From: Anolis sagrei
Taxonomy: Eukaryota; Chordata; Lepidosauria; Squamata; Anolidae
Assembly (NCBI RefSeq): GCF_037176765.1
Contig: NC_090034.1
Coordinates: forward strand, 91,101,000 to 91,164,999
DNA: 64,000 nt
Direction of reading: 5' to 3'
In this document: positions 45,019-54,421 of the stretch, piece by piece
How the letters are laid out: each line of letters begins with the position of its first letter
How positions within the stretch are numbered: the first letter of the stretch is position 1
Program-made: the position numbers and the translations under genes
Notes under the pieces: model-generated
Databases searched by the model: none
Told to the model about the DNA's origin: nothing
Seen by the model: the letters and a program-made list of their open reading frames with translations, nothing else

Positions 45019-45820
45019 AATTACATGTTAGGGAGAATTGGTGACAGTCCTTGGGGTGAAATAGACGTGTTTTATAAAAGCACAAATCTGCTTATCTATA
45101 GCAGTGTTAGGCTGCACATCCCCAAAGGGATCTAGGTAGGACTGGGAACATGTCACCCTCCAGATGTTTGGGGGCTGCAGTTTCCATCAGGCTTATCCAG
45201 AACACAGATAATAGGAGTTGTTCCTTTTCCTTGATCTCAAAGTTAGAAGGGATCCCGAGGCTGTCAAGCTGAATCATAATGATTGCCTGCTATAATTGCA
45301 TCAGCACCAGGGCATGCAGTACCTTCCCAGAAGCAAATCAGCTTAATCTTGCCAGTGAACAATCTGAAAATGTCTCATTCGCCTTATCAGGAGACAAAGG
45401 CAATAGAGTTAGATCCACAGCAATTTCCTCTCCACTAACAACAGCACAGGGCAACCACTGTTACTAATGGCACTTTGCCATCTGTTTTGGATAAATTTCA
45501 TTTCTGTCACCTTATGCTCTCATCTCTTTCTATTGACTGCTTTGCTAGTCTCATATATATTGCATCCAAAAACAGAGGCTTTTCTGTAGGGTAGTGTGAG
45601 GAAGTGATTTTTCAGGAGGAAGGGAAATCTTTGCATACATGGACAAATCATTTCCATAGTTTTCTCCCTGCTTTGGGAGAAATTAAATGTTTCCTGTGCA
45701 GTGTTTTCCTTGCATTGGCACACTCCAAAAGCATGTTAGGGAATTATTCTCTATACCCAAAATGGGCAAACCCAGGCCCGGGGCCCAAATGTGGCCCCTT
45801 GGGATCTTTTCTCGGGCCCT
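45019..45820. other. Unique DNA
   Basis: No gene is recognised. 45760-45815 ('ggcccaaatgtggccccttg') may be one end of a DNA transposon. Confidence 0.45.
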
Positions 45821-46455
45821 CCTCTCTCTCACCATCCTATCCTCCCTTCCTTCTCTCTTCCATTCCCCCTTCCCTTCCTCCCTTGCCTCCCTCTTTCACC
45901 CTCCCTCCTTCCTTCTCTTCCACTCTTTCATCCTTCCTTCCTTCCATCTCCCCTTTCTCCCTCCTTCCTTCTCTTTTGTCTGTCCTTCCTTATCTATTTC
46001 CTTTATCCTTCCCTTCCTTCTCTTGCTCCCTCTCATCCTTCTTTTTTCCTTAGTCCTTCTTTCATCCTTCCTTTCCTTTTGTCCTTCCTTCCTTCTCTCT
46101 TTCCTTTATTCCTTCCTTCTCTTCTTCCCTCCATTCCTTCCTTCTTTTTCCTTCCTCCTTCCCTTTCATCCTTCCATCTTTCCCTTTTATCTTTCCTTCC
46201 TTCTCTCTTTCCTTCCTTCTCTTCCTCCCTCTCTCTCTTCCTTCTTTCCTTCTCTTTTCCTTCCCTTTCATCTTTCCTTCCTTCCTTCCTTCCTTTCTTC
46301 CTCCCTCCCTTTTATTCTTCCTTCCTTCCCTTTTGTCTTTCCTTCCTTCCCTCTTTCCTCCCTCTTTTCCTCTGTCCCTCTTTCTCCTTCCCTCCTTCTT
46401 TTCCTCCCTTCTGTCCTTCCTTCCTTCTCTCTTTCCTTCCTCCTTCCCTTCCTTC
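45821..46455. repeat. Polypyrimidine tract rich in CCTT/CTTT, about 635 bp
   Basis: Almost uninterrupted C/T on the + strand, built of imperfect CCTT and CCTTT units. The long frames across it are artefacts of the composition. Confidence 0.97.
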
Positions 46456-47484
46456 CATGACTGGGCAGCCAGTCCTCTAAGCAGGGAGTGCTATCATGTT
46501 TGCCCATTCCTGCTTTATACAATAAAACTGAATGTATTTCCAAGCAATCATAACACAATGCCTGGATGAGTTTAGTCCGAGGACCTCTCTCTGTGTGGCT
46601 ATGCATCTGGCAGTCTCCATCTAGTTGTCTCATTATTTCTGAGGGAAGAAGAGAGAAGGATGCAATTAACCTTAGTTACTGGACAACCTGTCCCCACCAG
46701 GAACACATATGTTCTCTGTGTCATCAGTGCCAGTCCCTATTATTGGATGTATCCATTCTTAGCAAATACAATGAATTAGTCACCTTTCTGTCCTGATTCC
46801 AGGAAGTTCAAGTCAGTATGCATGGCTCTTCTTTCCGGTTTATTCACACAACAATCCTATCATGTAGGATAGCCTGAAAAAGAGAGGGAGGATAGTGACT
46901 GTTGCAAGGCAGGGGATCCCAGAATGTATTTAAAGATGGGGAAGCTCAACTTTGAAAGACTATTTGCTATACTTTTAGCACCCATTATCAAACATTCCTG
47001 AATATGAAGACTCTGTCTGAATCTCATCTTGATTCTGCACTGACCTGTATACCCAGAATGAAGTATCATTCTTAGCTCTTTATCTCTAATCAACAACCAC
47101 ATGGTGCATTTCATTAGCTTGCTTATGATAATGTTATATGGCATTTTAGTTGGTCTTAATCAAGCTGTTGTGCAACGGTAGATTATGTTAGCATGCAATT
47201 ATTTCTATTGGGAACAGTATCACTCTCTGCAAGGCTATTAACAGTGACTGATATCGAATGTCAACATTGGGAACCTTTTTTCCCCTCCCTGGCCCATAAA
47301 CTGTTTACAATCTACGCATCAGGATCCAAGCATGTTGGTTTTATTGAAATTGTCTTTACAAGGAAGCAGCAAATTATGATTTGCTGAATACACCAAAGAA
47401 AAGAAAGAAAGGGGGATAAATAAGAAAAGTTTAAGTATAAAGAAAGTAGGAAATAGTTAAGAGTAGAGATAAAATAGTTAAGAG
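46456..47484. other. Unique DNA
   Basis: No gene or repeat is recognised. Confidence 0.45.
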
Positions 47485-47905
47485 TAGAGACACCACACTC
47501 TGGCAACGAAAGTCCTTATGGTTAAAGCAGTGGTATTCCCCGGAGTAACCTATGGATGAGAAAGCTAGACCATGAGGAAAGCTGAGTGAAGGAAGATATA
47601 TGCTTTTGAACTGTGGTGTTGAGAGTGCCTTGGACCGCAAGAAGATCAAACCAGTCAATTCTCCAGGAAATGCCCAACTGCTTACTGGAAGGAAGGATAT
47701 TAGAGGCAAAGATGAAGTACTTTGGCCACATAATGAGAAGACAGGAAAGCTTGGAGAAGAGAAGTATGCTGGGGAAAATTTAAGGGAAAAGGAAGAGGGG
47801 GTGACCATGGGCAAGGTGGATGGAAGCTTGACCTTGAAGGAGCTGGGGGTTGCCACGGCTGACAGGGAGCTCTGGCATGGACTGATCCATGGGGTCACAT
47901 GGATT
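47485..47905 (+). mobile_element. Bov-B (RTE) LINE 3' end
   Basis: 'aaagcagtggtattccccgg', 'actttggccacataatgaga' and the basic-stretch codons match the copy at 4850. Shortened by internal deletions and frame breaks. Confidence 0.82.
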
Positions 47906-47977
47906 TGAATTTGTGACCTTTTAGTCAACAAGTTCAGCAGCTCAGCAGTTTAACCCACTATGTCACTGAGGCCCCCC
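47893..47977 (-). mobile_element. Sauria SINE head fragment
   Basis: 'cagcagtttaacccactatg' is the reverse of the tRNA-like head. Only about 80 bases remain. Confidence 0.6.
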
Positions 47978-48688
47978 AGTAGGTTCAGGTTTGTGTGCTC
48001 CTCCCCATTGATAACCTTTCTATCTCAATCATATGTCTTAGTGTTCCATCCTTTGTGAACTGTTGGAGGGCACAGAAATGAAACACAAAGATGGAAAGGC
48101 TGTAGAATGTTATAGGCTCCCTGTTCCTGTGTCTGTTTGTGTAAAATTGCTGTACTATTTGTGTACTATTGCTACCCCATTTGGGTTTTATTGCTGAGCT
48201 CCATAGATTATCACAATTAGGGAACTGATGCTATAGGGAATCAAAGAATATAAGAAAATATTTGAAAATTGTTTAGAAAAAAGGTTTCATGACATTTGAG
48301 GAGTACTTTCAGAATAGAGGAGCAAATGCATGATTTAATAAATAATGATTTGGGCCCTCTGCCCTCTTCCACTTGATGTGCTGGGAGATCAGATAGAATC
48401 ATAAAGTTGCAAGAGATCACAAGAACTATCTGGTTCTCTCTAACACACATATTGGTTCTTGTTAATATGGCTAATTTTAATGATATATTTTTAAATTTAC
48501 ACACATGAATTCATGTTGTGATCCACCTTGGGTCCCATTCAGGTGAAGAACAAGATCAAAATTAAATAAATTAAAATGCTGCTAATTGTGGGTGGGAGCA
48601 TAATTGCAAAAACCAGCACAGTTTGGGATTATGTTCTAGATTAGTCATCAGAAATGTTTTTCTCTCTCCAAAAAGTTAATGCACACAT
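47978..48688. other. Unique DNA with small LINE remnants
   Basis: About 48510-48570 resembles an L2-like tail and about 48395-48440 a CR1 end; both are weak. Confidence 0.4.
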
Positions 48689-49120
48689 TTATTTATTTAT
48701 TTATTATTTACCTTATTTATATCCTGCCTTTCTCTACCCTGAGAGGGACTGAAGGCAACTTACAATTACACCTCTATGATGCCTTAAAACATACCACATC
48801 AGTGGGTTGTTGTAGGTTTTTCGGGTTATATGGCCACATTCTAGAAGCATTCTCTCCTGACATTTCACCTACATCTATGGCAAGCATTCTCAGAGGTTGT
48901 GAGACCTCTGATGATTCTTGCCATAGATGTAGACAAAATGTCAGGAGAGAATGCTTCTAGAACATGGCCATATAGCCCAAAAAAATTACAAAAACCCAGT
49001 GATTCCAGCCATGAAAACCTTTGACAATACATCATACCACATTAGTCAAAACATAAGTTAAATATTAAAACATAATATGCATAGAAAAAATACATTTCAA
49101 TGAATCACGCCATCCAGAGT
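48689..49120 (-). mobile_element. L2-like LINE 3' tail carrying a PLE fold-back
   Basis: (TTTA)n then 'ctgcctttctctaccctgag'. Continues after 49043 as A-rich 3' UTR. Confidence 0.55.
48800..49032. mobile_element. Fold-back unit made of Penelope-like element 3' ends
   Basis: Arms 48803-48904 and about 48905-49000 are inverted copies of the PLE tail. One arm is longer by the terminal 'ccatgaaaacctttgacaat' segment. Bounded by the exact 10-bp duplication CATACCACAT (48790-48799 and 49033-49042). Confidence 0.85.
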
Positions 49121-49161
49121 CATAGTCAAGCCAGTGACTCTCACATGTAATCCATCTATAT

Positions 49162-49599
49162 CAGTGGTTCCCAACCTGTGCTCCGTGGGCCACCAGTGAT
49201 CCACAAGGATGAAAATATGGTCCTCTGCCTCGCCGTTACTACACTATTGCTTCAAAACCACACGGCAACAAGAGTGACTGGTCTCGCAAAATCCTCTTAT
49301 AGTGCCGAAGCAATGGGGATGTTGAGAGTGGAGAGGCTGACTATATATGAAAGATTACTACTAACAAATCAGTTCAAGATTATCAAATATAATTTTCTCT
49401 GGGTGAGCAGATGATGACTACTGGATGGCATAAGTTCTGAATCAGAAACTAGATCTGATGTGGTCTATCCAATGCAATTTTAAGCAACCCAAATAACCAA
49501 ACCAAATCTAAAGTTGACCAAAAATTGATTTGTAACCCTTTTGGTACTAATGTACCTGGTCAAAGTGGTCCCTGGTCAACAGAAGTTTGGGAACCACTG
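49162..49599. mobile_element. hAT-type non-autonomous transposon, family E
   Basis: Ends CAGTGGTTCCCAACC and TTTGGGAACCACTG; flanks ATCTATAT (49154-49161) and ATCTAGAT (49600-49607) differ at one base. No transposase is encoded. Confidence 0.87.
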
Positions 49600-49607
49600 A
49601 TCTAGAT

Positions 49608-50189
49608 GAGACAAGATATCAGAGTTCTTACAAGAGTTGTAAAAAATGATCTTGATTAGTCTGATTCTTTCTTGCAGATAAAAAAACCCGAGGAATAAAG
49701 CCTCCTCTGGGATCTTTTTGGGGAGTTTTTGTTTTCCATCCATCTTAGAAGATGCACATGAATGGGGTGTTGGGCTCCTCTTTACCCAGAGCAGGCTGGC
49801 TCCCTGGATGCAGCAGCCACTTTCTGTTTCTCAGATCAGCTCTTGCAAACCTCCAGGCTGCTATCACAGTGTAAACAGATAAAGTCTGAGAGAAGTAACA
49901 CACACAAATCAGCATGATAGAAAATGCCCATTTCCAAAGCAAACAACAATTTTGAGATGAAACAGCTTTCTCTGCCACGAGGCTCCCTGTCACTGTTTTT
50001 ATTTGTCATAGGAAATGGTTCTCCCCGAGTTCTTTCCCCCTTCCAGTTGTGACCCTTCATTCACCTTCCGCAGTTCCAGAAGAATATTAACCTTTGTCCA
50101 GCTTTTATTTTCTTTGTTAATTTGCTTTTCTGATCCCAGCTGTGGATGACTCTGTATCTGTTACTCTCTGGTGCTGCCAAAGTGGATGG
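49608..50189. other. Unique DNA
   Basis: Nothing recognised. Confidence 0.45.
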
Positions 50190-50290
50190 GGAATTGCAGG
50201 CACATGATTTTAAAAAATCCTCTTTTATTGCCATGACTCCATGCTACAGACTCATGGGAATATTGTGGTTTGGTGAAGTATATTTGTCTG
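50190..50290. mobile_element. MITE family A remnant
   Basis: 'tgccatgactccatgctaca' and 'tgtggtttggtgaagta' are weak matches. Confidence 0.35.
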
Positions 50291-50807
50291 AGTCAATGAC
50301 AGAATATTGTTGATTAATAACATTATGGATATATTTGATGGATAAGTTCACTACCACCTGGAGATGTGCTGCTTCCATTCCACCCATGTATCCATTCCTG
50401 ATGGCTGTGATTTTCTTAGAAACAAGAAGGCCCAGGAAGCCAGAAAACATAGGGTGAAAAAGAGAAGAGTTACCAAAGGGTTACCAAAGGGTTACCAAAG
50501 GGTTGGATGCCAAGGGGCCAGAATGCTTTATGCCAGTTGGCTGGTGCAGGGCTGGTGGCCAAATCTTTTATCTAAACACATAGCTGTCTCATTGCATAGT
50601 TTATAAACTAAGGTCTCCTCTTGACATTTTCTGGGCCTGCTGCCAATAAGGAGGAAATTCTTTAAGAATATTGCTAACCATAGAGTGAACTTATGGTCAC
50701 AGTGGAAGAGAAGAGCACAATGCCAACCAGAGAGAGTACACAGCAGGATGCAATAACCCCCTGTTATTGCAATAACTGATATGGAAAATGTCCAATGACT
50801 ATTTATT
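50291..50807. other. Unique DNA with a short tandem repeat
   Basis: GTTACCAAAGG-type 12-mers repeat three times at about 50469-50505. Confidence 0.55.
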
Positions 50808-51002
50808 ATTTATTTATTTGGTTTACTTTTACCCCGCCCTTCTCACCCCAAAGGGGACTCAGGGCGGCTTACACATACAAGGCACAATTCGATGCCCGTA
50901 ACATACAACAACAATAAAACACAATAACGCAAATTAGCAAACAACAACAATACATTACATCTAAACCCACTAAAACCAATAAAACCAATAAAATTTCATA
51001 TG
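50808..51002 (-). mobile_element. L2-like LINE 3' tail
   Basis: 'ccgcccttctcaccccaaag' after an ATTT tail. It meets the next LINE 5' end to 5' end. Confidence 0.7.
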
Positions 51003-51082
51003 TAACAGCCTTGGACTAAGATTATGGATGGTGGGGTTTTAATATCGAATTTAATGTTTTTAAATGTTTAATATGTATTAAT

Positions 51083-51192
51083 ATGTAGGCTTCACAACCT
51101 CTGAGGATGCTTACCATAGATGCAGGCGAAACAGCAGGAGACAATACTTCTAGGACATGGCCATATAGCCCGAAAAACCTACAACAACCCAC
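51083..51192 (+). mobile_element. Penelope-like 3' end unit, 110 bp
   Basis: 'ctgaggatgcttaccataga' to 'aaacctacaacaacccac'. Flanked by the 9-bp duplication TGTATTAAT (51074-51082 and 51193-51201). Confidence 0.72.
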
Positions 51193-51241
51193 TGTATTAA
51201 TTTTAATTTAATTTTTATGTTATTGGAATTGTATGTGTTCT

Positions 51242-51552
51242 GTGCCACAGTGGGTTAAAGCACTGAGCTGCTGAATTTGCTGATCGATAGGTCACAGGTT
51301 TGAATCTAGGGAGTGGCGTGAGCTCCCTGTGTTAGCCACAGGTTCTGCCAACCCAGCAGTTCAAAAACATGCAAATGTGAGTAGATCAATAGTTACTGCT
51401 CCGGCAGGAAGGTAACGGCATTCCATACAGTCATGCCAGCCACATGACTTTGGAGGTGTCTATGGACAATGCTGGCTCTTTGGCTTAGAAATGGAGACAA
51501 GCACGAACCCCCAAATAGACTTAATGTCAGGGGAAAACCTTTACCTTTACTT
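51242..51552 (+). mobile_element. Sauria SINE
   Basis: Head with A and B boxes, body, and 'aaacctttacctttac' tail. Flanked by the 10-bp duplication TATGTGTTCT (51232-51241 and 51553-51562). Confidence 0.9.
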
Positions 51553-51652
51553 TATGTGTTCTAAGGCCTTGAATAATTGCCTATAGGTAAGCCACCTTGA
51601 GTCCCCTCCGGGGTAGAGAAAGGTGGGGTATAAATAGGGTAAATAAATGAAT

Positions 51653-52294
51653 GTGAAATACTGGATACTGATTTCTTTTAGGCATTTTACAAAATCTCAC
51701 CTTGCTAGAATTATGTTTCTCTGTCATATCAATGTTTTCCATCTTAGTAGGAAGTGAGGGAAGAATTTAATAGAAATTCTCCAAGGGTGAAACAAACCAT
51801 AGTTAAAAAAATTGAAAAACCATTGAAAAACATATTTTTTTCAAGTAATGAGAAACACAAATGAGAAGAATCCTGGGAAATATTTGCAGTTTTGGATTTA
51901 TTCTGCACAAAGTTGCATTTTAGTTGCAAAAAAATTGAATTATTTCTGTACAGGAAATATTGTCCATATGCAGAAATATTATGTATACTATCCAAAAAAG
52001 TTTCCTGTGCAAAAAAAAAAAAAAGGTTTCTGTGCAAAATAGCCATGTTTCAATTTTTCACAGAATAATAGGGAATAACTCATGAATTGCAAATAGGTCT
52101 CAAAAACTGGGTGGCGTTCTAAGGTTTTCTCACTCTTTCAAGATAATTGCTAAAATTGTTAATTGCTTCCTTTGAAAAGAAAAGTAATGAATAATTGAAT
52201 CCCTAGTTGCACTATTAATCTATTAATCTGGCTGGAAAAATCAGTCCAAACTAGAAAAGAACCAGTAAGAAAAATAAGAGGGGAGATAGACATA
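51653..52294. other. Unique DNA
   Basis: Nothing recognised apart from an A run at about 52011-52024. Confidence 0.45.
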
Positions 52295-52480
52295 TGTAAT
52301 AATAATAAACTTTATTTATAGGCAACTCTGTCTCCTCAAGGGGTCTCAGGACAGCTAAGATGTATGCTTTTCTCATATCTCTTCTGTAGAGAACTTCTGT
52401 CATTTATATCCTGCTTTTTCTCTAAAGTGGGCTTCAAAATTGAATATAAAATAACAAGTAAACAATAAGTAAAACCACAC
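52295..52480 (-). mobile_element. Two L2-like tail fragments
   Basis: 'gtctcctcaaggggtctcag' (52330) and 'tatatcctgctttttctcta' (52406) are short 3'-end remnants. Confidence 0.5.
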
Positions 52481-52569
52481 ATAGTTTAAAACATATACAA
52501 TTCCAAATTAAAAAAATAATATTAAAATGTATGTAGAATTAGAGTATTTAATCTGAAGTAGTAGTAAGA

Positions 52570-52596
52570 ATAATAATAATAATAATAATAATAATA
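52570..52596. repeat. (AAT)n microsatellite, left of the PLE fold-back
   Basis: Matches the (AAT)n at 52915-52953, so the PLE unit may have inserted within one tract. Confidence 0.9.
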
Positions 52597-52910
52597 TTAA
52601 TATTGTCGAAGGCTTTCATGGCTGGAATCACTCAGTTCTTGTGGGGTTTTTTTGGGCTATATGGCCATGTTCTAGAGGCATTTCTCCTGATGTTTTGCCT
52701 GAATCTATGGCAAGCATCCTCAGAGGTGAGGTCACCTCTGAGGATGCTTGCCATAGATGCAGGCGAAACGTCAGGAGAAATGCCTCTAGAACATGGCAAG
52801 CATCCTCAGAGGTGAGGCCACCTCTGAGGATGCTTGCCATAGATGCAGGCAAAACGTCAGGAGAAATGCCCCTAGAACATGGCCATATAGCCCGAAAAAA
52901 CCCACAAGAA

Positions 52911-52914
<4 letters not shown>
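52597..52914. mobile_element. Complex fold-back of Penelope-like 3' ends
   Basis: One reverse-strand arm (52604-52725) is followed by a forward copy that is partly repeated (52732-52800 and about 52818-52913), so 'gaggatgcttgccatagatg' occurs twice forward. The unit is bracketed by AAT repeats. Confidence 0.8.
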
Positions 52915-52955
<41 letters not shown>

Positions 52956-53130
52956 TTTATTCCGCTCTATCTCCCCAAAGGGACTCAGAGCAGATTCAAA
53001 ACATAAAAGGCAAACATTCAATGCCTGAATACAACAACAATACATCCATACTAACAAAATTTAAACAACTCAACATATAAACACAAATTGTTAAACACAG
53101 CCTGTTATAACAGACATATGACAAAACATC
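52915..53130 (-). mobile_element. L2-like LINE 3' tail
   Basis: An (AAT)n tail, then 'gctctatctccccaaaggga' and A-rich 3' UTR. It ends about 290 bases before the FFAR3-like exon. Confidence 0.7.
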
Positions 53131-53408
53131 AAACAAGGAATGGAAACATTATTTTCTCATTTCCTTGGGGCAAATCAATTAATCATTGCTCAAGATATCT
53201 ATTATGCTGGTGGGGTGAGCAGGGCATGGATATGGATGGCAGATATTAAACAGAGGTATAATGGTAGTATTACCAACACATGGATTATCCTGAATTGTCC
53301 AAGTCCCAGAAAAATATTTCTATATTTCTGGCCAGAATGCTTGAGAAGAATATGTGAAATATATTATTTCTTGTCTCTTCTCATCATTTATACATTGACT
53401 CAGATGTA
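53131..53408 (+). other. Non-repeat DNA before the FFAR3-like exon
   Basis: Probable intron end. The 89-codon frame here runs through the splice site and is not taken as coding. Confidence 0.45.
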
Positions 53409-53424
53409 ATTTCTCTCTCAACAG
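53409..53424 (+). promoter_or_regulatory. 3' splice site before the FFAR3-like coding exon
   Basis: A short pyrimidine tract ends in CAACAG, with the exon starting at 53425, 16 bases before the ATG. The layout is the same as at the first receptor gene, supporting a shared gene structure. Confidence 0.6.
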
Positions 53425-53440
53425 GTAAAGAGCCTCCAAC

Positions 53441-54421
53441 ATGCCTTCCAGCTATGAAGCCCGGAGCTTCTATCTTTCCATCTATGTACTCGCCATCCTA
53501 ACAGGGCTTCCCACCAACTTGCTTGCCTTGCATGCCCTTGTTAAGAAGTTGAGGACCAAAGCAACTCCCAACAGTATCTTGCTCTTCAACCTCACTCTTT
53601 CTGATCTTATCTTCCTGGCTTTCTTGCCTTTCAAGGTATCTGAGCAGTTTGTGGGCCACTGGGCTCTGCCTTTATTTTTGTGCCCTCTTAGTGGCCTTCT
53701 CTACTTCAGCACCATCTACACCAGCACCCTTTTCCTCACGGCAGTGAGCGTGGAGCGATACCTAGGTGTTGCATACCCCATACACTACAGGCTGAGGCGC
53801 CATTTGGTCTACGTAGTAGTGGCCAGCCTAAGCCTGTGGACTTGCTGTTTTGGGCACTGCAGCATTGTGTACATCACAGAGTTTCACCCGTACAATTTTT
53901 CTCCACCAGTCAATTTCTCCAATGACCTCTGTTACAGGAACTTCACAAATGAACAGCTTACCATCCTGCTCCCTGTCCGCCTAGAGCTGGGCATTGTCCT
54001 CTTCCTGGTGCCCTCCTTGATCACCTGCTTCTGCTATTTCAGCTTTATGAGGATTGTGATTTCATCAGCTCATATCCGCAAGAGCAAAAAGCAACGTGCT
54101 GTGGGATTGGTGGCAGCTACTTTAACTATTTTCATCATCTGTTTTTCACCCTACAACATCTCCCATGTGGTTGGTTTCATCAAGTGGGAAAGTCCAGAGT
54201 GGAGGGACGAAGCCTTGATTCCCAGCACCTTCAGTGCCAGTTTGGACCCCATCATCTTCTACTTTTCTTCTTCTGCTGTACAGCGTTCATGTTGGAACTT
54301 TCTGAGCTGGGCAAAAAGGATCTTTACTTTGCCTTCTTTGATCCATAAGGTCTTCTTCGGAAAGACTCCAAGCCTGAGGAGACCAAGCCCTCAAGAGTCC
54401 ATTTGCTCTTCAAAGCTATGA
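53441..54421 (+). CDS. FFAR3: Free fatty acid receptor 3-like GPCR (second short-chain fatty acid receptor paralog)
   Basis: A 326-residue class A GPCR, paralog of the receptor at 11563. Hydrophobic segments lie at about residues 10-32, 44-66, 80-102, 122-147, 175-200, 218-242 and 256-277. Cys81 and Cys164 can pair; the DRY-type motif is Glu105-Arg106-Tyr107; TM7 carries Asp269-Pro270. Arg180, His242, Arg255 and the TM4 His139 are all kept, so carboxylate binding is expected. ECL2 has three sequons (Asn152, Asn158, Asn167). CPLSG in TM3, HCSIVYITEF after TM4, ATL in TM6 and HVVGF followed by ESPEWR resemble human FFAR3 more than FFAR2, although the ERY motif is FFAR2-like (human FFAR3 has ERF). 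ECL2 has Arg166 where the first receptor and human FFAR2 have Glu. The reading frame is intact and starts 16 bases inside an exon whose acceptor ends at 53424. The C-tail is short and basic. It could be a lizard-specific FFAR2/3 paralog rather than a strict FFAR3 ortholog. Confidence 0.88.
   Translation: MPSSYEARSFYLSIYVLAILTGLPTNLLALHALVKKLRTKATPNSILLFNLTLSDLIFLAFLPFKVSEQFVGHWALPLFLCPLSGLLYFSTIYTSTLFLTAVSVERYLGVAYPIHYRLRRHLVYVVVASLSLWTCCFGHCSIVYITEFHPYNFSPPVNFSNDLCYRNFTNEQLTILLPVRLELGIVLFLVPSLITCFCYFSFMRIVISSAHIRKSKKQRAVGLVAATLTIFIICFSPYNISHVVGFIKWESPEWRDEALIPSTFSASLDPIIFYFSSSAVQRSCWNFLSWAKRIFTLPSLIHKVFFGKTPSLRRPSPQESICSSKL

Larger units (their letters stand above)
51003..51652 (+). mobile_element. 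L2-like LINE 3' UTR with PLE and Sauria SINE insertions
   Basis: 3' UTR pieces at 51003-51082, 51193-51241 and 51553-51652 (ending 'gtaagccaccttgagtcccc' and 'ggtggggtataaataggg') are separated by two insertions with readable duplications. Confidence 0.7.

Noticed and set aside
45604-46633. Long open frames (up to 257 codons) over the CCTT tract
   Set aside because: They are Ser/Leu/Pro/Phe repeats on one strand and Lys/Glu/Arg repeats on the other, produced by the polypyrimidine composition. No domain is recognisable.
52603-53057. Frames with repeated 'EDACHRCRRNVRR'-type peptides
   Set aside because: They come from the PLE 3' untranslated tail in several orientations.
53140-53409. 89-codon frame just upstream of the FFAR3-like gene
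   Set aside because: It ends at the splice acceptor, has no recognisable motif and probably lies in the intron.
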